From Norana najaformis (taxonomy: Eukaryota; Annelida; Clitellata; Crassiclitellata; Hormogastridae), in the NCBI GenBank assembly GCA_964023275.1, contig OZ029916.1, positions 10,181,107 to 10,245,106 of the forward strand: DNA of 64,000 bases. Reading direction: 5' to 3'. Below are positions 12,190 through 23,419 of this stretch, piece by piece; position 1 is the stretch's first letter; the number at the start of each line of letters is the position of its first letter. Both the position numbers and the translations under genes were made by a program. Below the pieces are notes generated by a model. That model did no database searches, was not told the origin of the DNA, and was given only the letters and a program-made list of their open reading frames with translations.

Positions 12190-12480
12190 TAAATTTCTAG
12201 AGCATCACTTGGATGAGTCATTGGGTTGTTGACTTGTATGTGATTGGCTAGTTGGTGTCCGACACTAGGGCGAGGCTTTATGTGAGTTATCTAGTCGTTG
12301 ACTTGCATGTGATTGGCTGGCGCTGAGCTAAGCTGACGCTAGCATTGATTCATGCCGCGCACATTTTAAAATTTTCGGCGTTCGCGGGAATTAGCTGACG
12401 TCAGCGGTGACCGTTGGGGGAAAAGTCCATGTAAAACCATTGCAAATGCGTTGTTGGGAGAGCGCAAAAAGATCCTATAG
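12190..12480. promoter_or_regulatory. Promoter-like block: two inverted CCAAT motifs and a CRE palindrome
   Basis: A near-duplicate segment (GTTGACTTGTATGTGATTGG and GTTGACTTGCATGTGATTGG, about 70 bp apart) carries two ATTGG (inverted CCAAT) motifs. About 75 bp further on are TTCGCGGGAA (E2F-like) and the 12-bp palindrome GCTGACGTCAGC (12394-12405) containing a full CRE, TGACGTCA. The surrounding 150 bp is richer in CpG than its neighbours. CCAAT plus CRE is a common animal promoter combination. No downstream first exon could be identified, so function is inferred only from motif clustering. Confidence 0.3.
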
Positions 12481-12717
12481 CGATAGTCTGTCATACACTC
12501 AGTTGTCAGTTCTTGTTACAAATGTTGTTGACGGACTTGTACGTTGAGAAAACTTTGTGTCAGCAATTGATCTGGTGTTGTCACTGAACTGTTGATTTGA
12601 TTAATTACGCGCAAGGAAATCAAAGACAATGCGCGTTTTTTCTCGAGTTATCGTTATGCGATGAAGCGGGCGAGTTTACGGTTCGATCGATAAGCAACTT
12701 CGAAAGATCGTCGACTA

Positions 12718-12960
12718 TTTCAATCAAGCAATCAAACAATCAATCAATAAATCAACCAGTCAGTTAATCAATCAATAAGCCATTCAATCATTCATTCAAT
12801 CAGTCAGTCCGTCCCAACGTCCATCCATCTATCTGCCCATACCTTCAATTAAGGATTGTCCAAGCATTCTTTCGTTCATTCGTTCGTTCAAACATTCATT
12901 TGTTCATGCAATCGTTCACTCATTAGTTCACTAGTTGGTTCGTTTTTAATTCGTTCATTC
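12718..12960. repeat. CAAT/CATT then TTCG/TTCA tetranucleotide tract
   Basis: Degenerate runs such as CAATCAAGCAATCAAACAAT and TTCGTTCATTCGTTCGTTCA. Low-complexity, non-coding. Confidence 0.8.
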
Positions 12961-13198
12961 AAGGCTAACTGATCTGTAGTTATTTAGCTGTTAGCTGCCT
13001 AGTATTACGGGACGACATGTCGCATGGGTTACCGGTGAACCCGTGTGATTGCTTGTTGTTTACCCATAGTCTCAAAATTCCTCGATGGACTGTTGCAGCC
13101 CATTCGACAGAGCTTCATCCACTGCTGACTGTGAATAGGTTTTCAACAGTCGAGACTACCCGACCAACAACATCTGAGCAAATGCACGGACGGAAGAC

Positions 13199-13264
13199 GA
13201 ATTGCCATTTTATACACTGAACGGATATTTGAACCCAGAATTTATGGATGCATGGCTGACACAA
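13199..13264 (+). repeat. Left arm of a 65-bp inverted repeat
   Basis: This arm includes ATACACTGAACGGATATTTG and TTATGGATGCATGGCTGACA. Its reverse complement is at 14636-14700 with about two mismatches in 65 bp. The arms are separated by about 1.37 kb. Confidence 0.9.
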
Positions 13265-13269
13265 AGCCA

Positions 13270-14465
13270 CTTCATCATTAATCGTGGTATCTTCATTGTA
13301 CTGTCAGTGCTCTTTGCTTTACTTTAGATTTAAGGGTCGCGCAGTCAGAAGCAGGAAATTCTTGAGAACAGTGTATTCGTGTCGGTGAGTAGATCCGGGC
13401 AAAATGTCACCTGTCAGCGAAATCTGATAAAGAATCGCCTGTTTATGCAAAAGCGGAGAAACGTCCATTTATAAAAACATGCACACATGCACAACTGTTT
13501 AGATGGATAAACGAAGGTCTGGGTAGGTAATAAACCAACTGTAGAGATCCGTCAGCAACAAAGACAAATAGGCAGAAGAACCTATAACATCTGCCTACAG
13601 TAGAGCAGGCATCTGCATATCTGCTAAGAGAAACCACAAAAACTATCGCATGTGATAGACATCATTCTGTTCCAACCAAATTCAGCTTCAGATCAATAGG
13701 CAATCAGAACAAAATGTTAATGGCTAATTAAAATGATTGCAAATCAGCAACACGGCTACCTTAAAGCCCGTTATAAGTCGCAAATCGTCAACCTGAAAAG
13801 GTAGCAAAGGCCTGCGTGATTTAATTACACCCGGTAATAATGAGGGGGCGGTTTACAGAATACTGTAGGCCCACATCTTACAGTTTCGAGTAATTTCTGT
13901 CCGTACACGTAAGCTTGGCTTGCAGTAAATTTAACCCAAGATGATCAGAAACTAAATGATCAGTTAGGTGGCAATTAAAATAATTAATTTCCTTGTGAAT
14001 ATCTAAGACGATGCATGACTCAACTCCACACCATCTAGGCTATCTGGAATTCGAATCCGGCATTCAGAGAGAAAAGACTAACATGTTAGTCAGTGCGGCA
14101 TCTGTTTCGTTTGCTTACTAAACGATTCAATACTTCTTGAACACATCAAAAACCGTTTCATGATTGAAAATTAAGGTGCAGAATATTCACTGCCCGTTTA
14201 TCGCTTGTGTTTTGCCTTTTGGATTTACTATAGAATGCGTATTTACATTAAACAACAGGCTATTTAATTGTTTTGGCTATCATAATTAAATGGGGAATTA
14301 GAAATTGGAGTTTATAGATCATTAGTGAACTGTTATTAAGCCAGAGTAGAACTTGAAAGAGACTGATAGACAAAAAGGCATGAATGAGTTTATCAGCTGG
14401 GTGACGGTTTATAGAGAATGGAAAATATTAATGACAAGATCAATTTTAAACGTACATGTACGTGT
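13270..14465. other. Spacer between inverted-repeat arms, no gene recognised
   Basis: No coding match was seen. Around 14041-14100 a segment with AATTCGAATCC on the minus strand resembles a pol III B box, weakly suggesting SINE debris. Confidence 0.4.
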
Positions 14466-14471
14466 TTTTAT

Positions 14472-14560
14472 GTAGCGACCGTATGGCCTTGACCCTGCTC
14501 ATTTTTCAAAACATTTATCGGGCGAGATCCTGAACCACTGCTGCCCGTTTAAATGGGTGC
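14472..14560 (+). repeat. Dispersed repeat B, copy 1
   Basis: TAGCGACCGTATGGCC, then TTGACCCTGCTCATTTTTCA, then ATTTATCGGGCGAGATCCTG, then ACCACTGCTGCCCGTTT. The same order recurs at 26815-26905, 50806-50900 and, inverted, 48857-48960. Confidence 0.85.
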
Positions 14561-14635
14561 CATGCCACATACGGTTCACGTGTACTGATTGTGGTAGCCC
14601 GAGTTTCAAATCTCTGAAAAAAAACATGATCGGTA

Positions 14636-14700
14636 TGTGTCAGCCATGCATCCATAAACTCTGGGTTCAAATATCCGTTCAGTGTATAAAATGGCAGTTC
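14636..14700 (-). repeat. Right arm of a 65-bp inverted repeat
   Basis: Near-perfect reverse complement of 13199-13264. It ends about 45 bp before the Harbinger-like coding relic begins. Either the pair are ends of a fold-back element or they are two copies of one SINE in opposite orientation. Confidence 0.9.
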
Positions 14701-14744
14701 ATTTCATCCACAGATACATACTCTTAATATAGTTAACAGCTTTT

Positions 14745-15300
14745 TCCAGTTTAGTGATGTTGTGATCATCTGCGATGCTAACGTAGGGATCATCAACTGT
14801 GTTGCCAAGTGGTTTGGTTCTGTTCATGATGCTAGAATTCTGCGTGAATCAGCAATTCTCAGCTCGTTTGAGAGCAGCCAAAGGCAGGCCACTGTCTGGT
14901 TTTGTCCTTGGCGACATCGGATACATGCAACGCGACTATTGCCCATCGTGAACCTCCGTTCGCTGAAGAAAGAAGCCTACATTACTGCTTGCTGTGATAC
15001 CCGCTGTACCAGTGAGCGCTGTGTCGGTGTTCTTAAATGTCGCTGGCTCTGTCTTCAGACGAACATTCGGGTTGCATCACACAAGGCTTGAGAGATCTTC
15101 TGCGCATGTGTCGTCCTGAACAAACTTGCGGCTCAACTTAACCATGTCCTTGACGACACTGCCATGGACGATGACGACAATGACGAAAGTGACAGTGGCG
15201 CTGCAGCCAGTATCTATACCATTACTGAGCAGACGCGAACAGCTGTGGGGAAGAAGTCAAGTAGCATAACATGTTTTAGTAATTGTATTTCTGAGTGGTG
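14745..15300 (+). pseudogene. PIF/Harbinger (HARBI1-like) transposase relic
   Basis: Frame +2 opens with VVIICDANVGIINCVAKWFG followed by SVHDARI, characteristic of the DDE_Tnp_4 (Harbinger) transposase core. The expected GD(S/I)GY block is present but in another frame (GFVLGDIGY, catalytic GAC at 14913-14915). The original frame then resumes with TRCTSERCVGVLKCRWLCL, including the catalytic-type Glu (15013-15015). A TGA at 15089-15091 interrupts an otherwise continuing frame (EIFCACVVLNKLAAQ, then an acidic tail to about 15300). At least two frameshifts and one nonsense codon make it non-functional. The N-terminal helix-turn-helix and first catalytic Asp are not visible upstream. HARBI1-type host genes are related, but the decay argues for a transposon copy. 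Confidence 0.8.
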
Positions 15301-15309
15301 CTTTTGGTA

Positions 15310-16050
15310 AGTGAAGAAATTTTTTTAAAGCTGCTTCACATGTTAAGCTGCTATAATATTGCAGTACATGAATATGAAGCTATGCTGGTCAAGTCAGTTT
15401 CCGTCCAACTGTGTAAATTAACAGTGTAAAGTAATGACAGTTTACTGTATCCTGTCTTACAATATATTTAGTTCAAATGCATTGCTCAGCTGTGAAGTGA
15501 ACTATGTTGTACTTAAAGCAAATCTTCTTCCTTCGTTTGCACAGCCTCGACTCGTGCATACTACACTTACAGAACCCAGTGAATAAAAGCTGAAATTATA
15601 TTCTGTTAAAATTTAAATATTTAAAGGCAGACTTTATATCACTTAAGAACTAGACTGATCTCTTCGTCAACATAGTTAACATCAACATGTTTACAAGCAT
15701 TGCAGCCCCTGCATTTGCGGGTCAATTCTCAAAAACAACATGAAATGAACATGACATGAAATAATATATTAATAGTAATATTGTATAAAGTGAAATGAAA
15801 CAACAGTAATATCAATATTATTAATGTCAGCAGACAACATACATGTATTAGTAACTTAATGTAGTAAACATTAGCATAACAATGCAGTAAGACATTATAG
15901 ATAATGGCGATGTACAGTAGCTGCTATTGTTTATGACAACAGTTGGTAGCTAATAACTGCCGCGCTTGCAGTTCAAAGTTAAACACACCTGTATCAGTTC
16001 CAGACTTAAAGTGCAGATTCTGAATTTTCGGACGGGTTTTCTGTTTAACA
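15310..16050. other. Gene-free AT-rich stretch
   Basis: No recognised feature. It is adjacent to the Harbinger relic and may contain its non-coding end. Confidence 0.4.
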
Positions 16051-16320
16051 AGTTTAATCAACTCTTTCTGACCTCTATTCTCAATTTTTCATTGGTCTCT
16101 TCCAGATGATTGCCAAACTCTGAACAACAGTGGCTATCATCTTCAGCTGTGTTTGATACTGGCTGAACGTTGCTGAACGTTGCTACAAGTGCCAGCGTTA
16201 GAACCTGACATAGAAGGGACAGACAAGAGCTTGACGCTCTTACTGGCGCTAGTGTTCGATGCAGACTGGAGGGAAAACAACGGTTTCTTTTCTGGCGATT
16301 GAAGGTCAGCATCACTGGCT
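15960..16320 (-). other. Unidentified minus-strand open segment near the Harbinger relic
   Basis: A minus-strand frame (16315-16058) ends GNHLEETNEKLRIEVRKS. Past its stop a neighbouring frame continues open (LIKLVKQKTRPKIQNLHFKS). PIF/Harbinger elements often carry a second, divergently or convergently placed Myb-like gene, and a charged helical C-terminus would fit. No SANT/Myb motif was seen, so this is only a suggestion. Confidence 0.2.
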
Positions 16321-16499
16321 TCTGAGGCAGTTGCCTTGGATACCGACGCTGACGGCAGACAGAGGTGACGCTTTACTGTACATACTGCGCTGCACAGTTT
16401 GTCACCGTGTTACAGTTGGATGCCATCAGGTGCGCCTGACTGCAGTTTGTGTCTTCATCTGTCAGTCACAAATACACAGACAACATCTAGTCACAATAA

Positions 16500-18360
16500 T
16501 AAGTTTGATTCACTACATTACTGTAAAACTTTTGTTTTAATTTATTAATTATATGCCTTAGTTTGGATTTAGCTGTTGCAAAGTAGTCTCAGTGACAGTT
16601 CACTGATTCATGCAGCTCAAAAACCGAATGTTTCTCAAATGTTTGAAAACATGTTTAATGTTAAAATTTATATGCAAGTGCCATGCTCACTGAATAAAGC
16701 ATATTGTTTTCTGCCTATATCAATTTCTTTGTGAACAATAAGCGCTTGTTAAAAATGTTATTGATGCATTGGTAGATTTTCTGCATAACTTGTACTCACC
16801 AAGGTTTCCTAGAGGAGTTTCTGTTATCGAACTTGCCAAAAAGCTGTTAGTTAACTGTAACGATTGTGAATGGTCAATTTTCCAATGACCACTTTTCTGT
16901 ACAAGACTGAAATACGCCTACTTCACTGCTGGCCATTTAGTGTCTTTTCAATGTTAACATTTCAATGCAATTTGATATAAATTATCACAGAGGCTGATCT
17001 TGGATTTTAATGTAACTATTGATTACATTGTAAATGAGTGCAAAGAAATAATACAGAAAATAAAACAATATCTTCAGCGCACATACAAACAGACCTTCTA
17101 TAAGGTCTATGCCAGACACGGAGTCGCTTCTGTCAATAATGATGTAGAGAATCAAGTCCTTGAAAGGGGTCTTCCTCTGTTTCCTTATATCGTTTTGACA
17201 GTGTGTCCCTCTGCCGCTAACATCCACTGTCATGATCACCTTAGTCCACGCCTCCTTATAACGCCATGCAGTCAGTCAGTTTTCCCTGCAACTTGCACTG
17301 TGTGGTATCCTCTCTTGTCCTGTCCCCTTCAACATGCACCGCACTCCTTCATCGGAAAAGTTTGGCTTGCGTTGTAGTTCCTTGTCGCTCTTCGTTCTCT
17401 AGTTACTTTCGGGATAATAATATTCAAAATAAAACTCAAAACGTAAATACTTTTCTTAATTTAGCTAAATATACGATGAATTAAACATAATTCGTATTAG
17501 AAGACGACCGTCTTTAAATACGTTTCGCGCATATCATTCGTTTAAGCAGACGACTGCCTATAAATAGCTTTCACGCATGCGTGATCAACCAAAACACGTT
17601 AATACGAAAAAACATGCGTAAAATATAACATCGCGTATGTTAGTCTCTGAATTGTTAGTCCGTGGCCTAATCCAAGCTCCTGCATACCGTTCTTTAAAGT
17701 CTGCCAGTCGGAGACTAAATAGTCCAAGTGTAGGCGTTTAAGCTTTATACATGCTTGCTGGCCTTAATGACTAGTATATAGAACACTTACACTTGTGCGA
17801 GGGTCTGTCGGACATGTTGCATGGAATAGTGTGAATGAAGCCGCTTGAAGGAGAAGAAAACAGTAGAAACTAGATAAATTCTTTGCCTCGAAACTTTTCG
17901 GATTTCTAAATTATGAAATAAACTCGTCGTTTGGTTTTGAGTTGAAATGAGGATCAGTTTGAACGACTTAAACCTTCGAACTTAAACCTTCGAGCGTTGT
18001 TGTAGGGCCTACACTTGATGTTACTTGTTCCCTTCATGGCAGAGTGTAACAAGAAAACTCAGAAGGAAGATACAACCGGAGAAATTAATGATTCTTACAG
18101 TTCCTTCTTTATAATTGATGAAAAGCAGACGAGGTTCTTGCATATTTCATGACTTCAAACAGAACATTATCGCTACCATTGGCAAACGTTTCGCTGCCCT
18201 AGATTAAAAGTTCAACGGCCGTGTTGGACGACTGACTGTGATAGAAGATCGCTACTCATAGGTAGAACTGAGGCTGTCTGAACAAGACAAATCATCATCG
18301 ATGTCAACAACACGCTAGGTCAGCTTCACTCGGACTTCCGAGCAGTCTAGGCAATAAACT
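16500..18360. other. Gene-free stretch
   Basis: Several short frames around 17.0-17.4 kb show no family signature. Nothing supported. Confidence 0.4.
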
Positions 18361-18367
18361 ATGACCA

Positions 18368-18395
18368 ATAAGCTCAAACCATGGTTTGAGCTTAT
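18368..18395. repeat. Perfect 28-bp palindrome
   Basis: Each half reads ATAAGCTCAAACCA inward, meeting at an NcoI-like CCATGG centre, so the segment equals its own reverse complement over 28 bp. It could extrude as a hairpin or be a high-affinity dimer site. No related copy was noticed in the window. Confidence 0.95.
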
Positions 18396-18649
18396 GAGTG
18401 CGTGGCCTTTCTCTCAACGGGAAAGCGATTCCAACTGAACAGTTCAACAGAATGTGAAATGATAAGCTACCAATTCTTACTGTGCAAACCACCTTGACCT
18501 TGACGCTGTGTTTTCTTCGAGGGTTCTTTTGATGTCCACCTCTTCTAGAGCAAACGAAAATATTTCATTACAGTCTTCTTCTCTAAAGAAGTCCGGAACA
18601 AGGTACTACGCTCTCGATGATTACTCGAGAGGACGCATAGTCTGATCAA

Positions 18650-19540
18650 AGAGGATCAAATTGTCCCGAATGAAGCAACCTTACAAACATTTCGTAAAAA
18701 TCCTGAAGTTAGCGCCGCTAGATCTTGGAATGAGAAGCTGTTCGCTACAGTCAAGGCATCTAGGAAGAGGATCCGAATAAATACTTTAACACCCTGTGAC
18801 GAACTAGAAGTGAAACTGAGGCGTTCGTGGTTCAGACAAAACTTTACGGAGCTAGGTTGGCTCAGGTCAGTTTGGCGCTCAGAGCCATCACGCATCACTG
18901 CCCCTTCTACTATCAAAGTAAAATGGCCGTTCGTACCATTTATACCCATAGTGTTCGTTCTCTCCAAGGAAAGTTCAGGATTGGCCGCTTCCTTAAGGAA
19001 GGCAACTCCGTAAAGTTCTGTCTCGAAAACGGAATTGCTGCACCTAGATATCGTACACCACATCTTTCACTGTCACTCATCTCTCTCTTTATTTCCATGT
19101 GTAGGACTTCCAGCCTCACGCGCATATGCGTTATGCGCCACAACTTACGGAGTATGTTTTCGAGCCGGGACTCAGTGTTGGCAATTCTCGACCAACACAG
19201 TTTATAAGTCATGATTCGTAAGATAGGGTATCTCTCTAGAATGCTGACAGTGAAGGTCCTTTCTCTATAGCCTTCGCTATTTTCACGCAGACCTTCGACT
19301 CGATCTACACACCAGGGAACCCGCGCTCGCACTTCAGTCAGTTTTCCGAGCTGTGTGTTGTGACAAGCATATATGGAATCGGTATCAACCGTATCGACTT
19401 CTTGTAATCTTCCTGGATAACCTGGTCCTGATTTTGACGTATCGGTTACTCTCTTCATCCGCTGTTTTAATCTCTGTTTTGTCTGGTCACGTTTTGGGCG
19501 TGGACTCTCGTAGCCTTGCCGTCCGAACACTGACTCGCCT
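18650..19540 (-). other. Unidentified overlapping open frames
   Basis: Minus-strand frames of 196 codons (19530-18940) and 135 codons (19063-18656) overlap, with plus-strand frames opposite. The peptides are basic, with no domain or splice structure that I recognise. Local base composition is less AT-rich than the flanks. It could be chance or an unrecognised mobile element. Confidence 0.25.
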
Positions 19541-19599
19541 TTTCTTTCCGTTATATCTTTCCCCTTCTGAATTTTGGCAAGGAATAATGCGTGAGTGTC

Positions 19600-20070
19600 C
19601 TTCCCAGAGTTTCACACAACTTCTGTTCTTACCGCTATTGGAAATCAGTCCGTGTCGCCACCTCGCAACAGAGTGGACCCATATCCTAAAATCAGATATT
19701 TTTGAGTCGGTTTCTGAACTAGACAGCTGATATTTCGGCTATGACTCACTCAAGACCGCACTGACCAGTCTCTCGAACTCCACCGGTGTGGCAAGCCTCC
19801 GCGACGCTATCTCTGTGGTCCACACTCTTTATAACGTGTCCATTCTCGAGTTTCGCACAGACTCTTATTTTTCTGCTATGACTCACCCTGGAGCGCACCG
19901 ATCAGTCTGTCTTTTATCTGCGAATTAGATAGACTTGTTTTGCCAAACAGGTGGGGTCAGCTTTCGTAGCTTTATCACTTGTTTTACACAGACATGTTAT
20001 TTATCACGGACGAGATTTCCTCGAGTTCCGCACAACCTCTTATCTTCACACTATTGAGGCTCAGATCGTC
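19600..20070 (+). repeat. Degenerate repeat, three recognisable units
   Basis: GAGTTTCACACAACTTCTGT (about 19608), GAGTTTCGCACAGACTCTTA (about 19850) and GAGTTCCGCACAACCTCTTA (about 20023) are clearly related. Two of them are accompanied by a GACTCAC plus CCGATCAGTCT or CTGACCAGTCT block. Spacing is irregular (about 240 and 170 bp). Confidence 0.5.
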
Positions 20071-20193
20071 TCGTAATCTTACAATAAGGTAACCTGAACC
20101 ATGCGTAGCAGCCCGAAACAAACAGGAATCGTGTTGGCTTTAACTCGGGAGGGCACCGACTAGTATTTTTCCCGGAAGCCGTCTCGTCCGAAT

Positions 20194-20222
20194 ATATATA
20201 TATTATATATATATATATATAG
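20194..20222. repeat. (TA)n tract
   Basis: Nearly uninterrupted alternating TA. Confidence 0.9.
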
Positions 20223-20229
20223 TAACTTA

Positions 20230-21165
20230 CCCGAGTACGGAATTTGGCTTGTATACGTTATGTTTACCCCGCACACGAATGCACTGAATATATCGCTAAC
20301 CAAACGATGCCATGTTCGAATTTCGTATACGTGCAGAACATAGCGTCGCCGTTCTACGTCTAAAGCAACTTACCGTGCGGCAGGCCATAATCAACCGCCT
20401 TCGCATTTTGTGCAAATTATTGTCCGGTTCGGACGATGCTTGTTTTCTTCCGCATTAATTAATTAGTGTCTAATTACTATCGTGCGAAAAACCTATCCCA
20501 TGGCCTTTCGCGCATAGGGAAACCTTAAAACAAGCTCCCATTTAATTACTTTATAGCGTAATAAACTTCGGCTTTATCGACTTAACGTGACTGCCGACGT
20601 TCCTTTGATTAGCAGCGGCAATAATAGGGCAGCGGGAATTGAGATGCAAGGAAACAAGGGTTATGTTGCTAAAATGATTTAAAACACAAATCGTTAAAAT
20701 ACTAGAAATAAACTAAAGCAAACAGAACAACTTAAATATCAAACTATTACATTATTCGTGCATTACTTAAATAAAATTAATTATAAATGCTGTCTACAGA
20801 CAAGCCTTGTGTCCGATCCACCGCAAAGTCATGAAAACATTAGGTCCATTCTTTGGTTAAAATGGAATGTGTGATAACCTTACGTATCCGTTGTAATTTG
20901 AATCAATTATTTGTCTAGCAGGAGACTAGCATTTACTCATGACAGCCGTCTTTCTCACCATCCCCGAGAGATGCGTTGTAAGAAATGATTTGTTTCCTTT
21001 ATTTCTATTTTTTTCTATTATTCTTATGTAGACCACACTGAATCTGTAATGTCATTTATTATTAATTTCGATTTTAATTTTTAATGTTGCAAGGCACTCT
21101 ATAATTTATTTTCATGTACTTGGACAATAACGTTGTAATTATTTTATGTTTCATCATTTGGTTTC
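20230..21165. other. Gene-free stretch
   Basis: Nothing recognised. Confidence 0.45.
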
Positions 21166-21174
21166 ATGTACAAT

Positions 21175-22015
21175 GCAACAGTGCAGCGTCTGTCAAAAGG
21201 ACATTAAGCTGAGCCAGTATTCACTGCTATGCGCTATTTGTAAAAGGCCTATTCATAGACAGTGTCTAGGGTTCTGCGATGCTGCTTACGACAAATAGGT
21301 TGCTTCATAGATAGGATTTGTGTGGCCTGATCTTGCAACTTTTCCCCTCTTAAATGCAAGGATGATGGTGTAGAATTTAAATCCTGCATTACTCATATGC
21401 TGAGTCATCCCTGACATCACAGAACATTTATTTTGATATCAACTTCATTAGTAAATCCTTTTACACTTTATACAGATGTATCTGTAGCCAATGGTGCCAA
21501 TACTGATCGAGACCTAGATTTTTTGGACCATTGTCATGTGAGCGATGCAAATATTACAACTTAGATGCATTTAATTCACTTATTAAGGCAAATGCATACG
21601 AATTGCGACTGAAGCTGATGCATTTTTATATTAGAAGTTATTTAAAAATCGTCTTGAATTGATGACATTTCTGGCAGTTTTGGACAATAAGTTTATTGTA
21701 TTTTGCACTTATGGAAATCTGGACTCAATTGTTTGAAACTTTAATTTAAATTTAACTAGCTCGTACTCCCACTTTCTAACTCAGTAAATTTTGAACAAAA
21801 TGCTATGATTTTCATTCAGGTTACTGATTGACATGGCAATTAGAATCACATCAACAGCTGCAACCACCTGCATAGAAAACATAATATTCAAATTCATATG
21901 CTGTTAAGAGCATTGATGGTATGCTTTTTAAAGGCATTAGTGAACACTCCCTTTTTGTCATTTAAAAATAAATCTGCTAACGTGGACAAAGAAAAATACT
22001 TAAGTTACTGCCAAA
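21175..22015 (+). pseudogene. 5' half of a LINE ORF2: PHD-like finger and endonuclease debris
   Basis: Near 21175 a frame reads QCSVCQKDIKLSQYSLLCAI, then CKRPIHRQC. This C-x2-C ... C-x2-C ... H-x3-C finger resembles the one ahead of the endonuclease in many CR1-like LINE ORFs. Further on come CKYYNLDAFNSLIKAN (about 21544-21590), LKLMHFYIRS and GISEHSLFVI (about 21938-21967). The last corresponds to the conserved ISDHLP(I/L)F motif of APE-type endonucleases. Stops and frameshifts separate the blocks. The RT part is missing, so this is an internal or 3'-deleted relic. Confidence 0.55.
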
Positions 22016-22137
22016 AATTTAGCTCCCAATACACTTTGTAAAAATAGGTCACGGCAAAGCAAAACTAGAACGTAGTGATTAACGAAATGGACCTCAGCAT
22101 ATTGTAAAAATCAGAAACTCGCCGAATAAAAACTGAG

Positions 22138-22345
22138 CCGTGGGAACCAGCTTTTTCACATGCGCCTCAGTCAAAACAAAATCAATAGGTAGGAAGAGTG
22201 AGATTCGGTTCCAGGTCAAGATCCAAGGATCAGGCAGACAGTCAGACGGCTACGAACCACGGTAAATTGTGTTTGGAATTGGAGCGGCAGATAAATAAGG
22301 TGAAGAGGTGGAATCAGGATAGGATTTGTAGAAGAGGAGTCCTTT
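22138..22345 (-). mobile_element. 3' end of a family-A LINE
   Basis: GAACCAGCTTTTTCACATGC, then GCCTCAGTCAAAACAAAATC, then the GGTTCCAGGTCAAGATCC block, all shared with the copies at 3.1, 32.9, 34.4 and 60.4 kb. Confidence 0.7.
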
Positions 22346-22549
22346 CAGTTGTAAGACCTGCGCACAGATTACAAAGGGTGGTGTTGATGAATTCGAGGGA
22401 TGGGTCAGATAACTGTCGTTTTCAGGACATCAAAGGGCTTTGTTTATTGCAGTTGATGTACACTGGTGGGGGGGACTCGTTGAGCTCTTTTGAGTTTTTC
22501 TTCTCCGATAGAACTTATGCAGGTTAGTAAGAAACATAAATTTGCCTTA

Positions 22550-23290
22550 TTTGTATTGATCACAATTCTATTTATGTAAACATTCCTGTAAACATTTGTA
22601 CTTCAGATAAACGAATTGAAATACATTTGAATTAAATTGAACTGAAAGTGTGTTGCACTTACAGACAGACAAAATATGTGTTGCTTCATTTAAACAAGGC
22701 AAAGTAATCAAATGCATAAGTCATCCAAGAACCTTTGCAATACCATTTCAGCCAATTAAATAACCGCTGCTAAGGCTTTTGTCCACGACATTTTCATGCA
22801 GAAACTTCATCTTGTGTGTGAGTGCGTTGTACGTAATTTTTCTTCAAGAAAATCTTAGAGAAATCTTGTTCGGTAGCATGAAAAACTAAGTTGCTTGGTT
22901 AAAATATCGCGACTGCGTCCTCAATTTCATTCCAAGAGCAAAATTTCAGAAATTCATTCCTCTTTAGGTGAATTTAAAGCTATTTTAAATATAATTTTCA
23001 TATTGCAGGCTACTAATGTCATCAATAGTCTGTTATTGGTAAGAATGACTTTAATTAGTGTAAGTAATGCTCATCTGACTAGACTGTGTCTACATATATT
23101 AGTCAGATCCGAGGATAATATCATTAGCGTATTTTTCTCTCTGTCGAAGTTCATGAAACATGACATTTCGCATGGAAGCACTAATCTCATAAGCGGAAGC
23201 GCAGGTGTGTATTACAGCGCTTCGGAAAGATTTCTGCTCAATCACCTGAGCAGACGTCTCAATCTAAACTACTATACTATATAATCGTGT
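22550..23290. other. Gene-free stretch with an unidentified frame
   Basis: A 129-codon plus frame (22895-23284) has a mixed composition and no recognised domain. It is not supported as a gene. Confidence 0.35.
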
Positions 23291-23299
23291 CTTGGACTC

Positions 23300-23395
23300 G
23301 TTGGCTGCAGCAGAATCCAACCTTCGGAACAGCAGTGGTTGGCTTTCAAGGTTAGGTGGACTGTTGCGAGTTCAAATCGTCCACATTTAAAAGTG
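23300..23395 (+). mobile_element. Possible tRNA-derived SINE head
   Basis: CAGCAGTGGTTGGC (A-box-like) is followed about 35 bp later by GCGAGTTCAAATCGTCC, close to the pol III B box GGTTCRANTCC. There is no tRNA cloverleaf and no second copy identified in the window. Confidence 0.25.
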
Positions 23396-23419
23396 ATGCC
23401 TACTAAAGGCATTGCTTGT

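Noticed and set aside
22895-23284. 129-codon plus-strand ORF as a gene
   Set aside because: No recognised domain, no splice or promoter context, and length is within what AT-rich noise plus decay can give.
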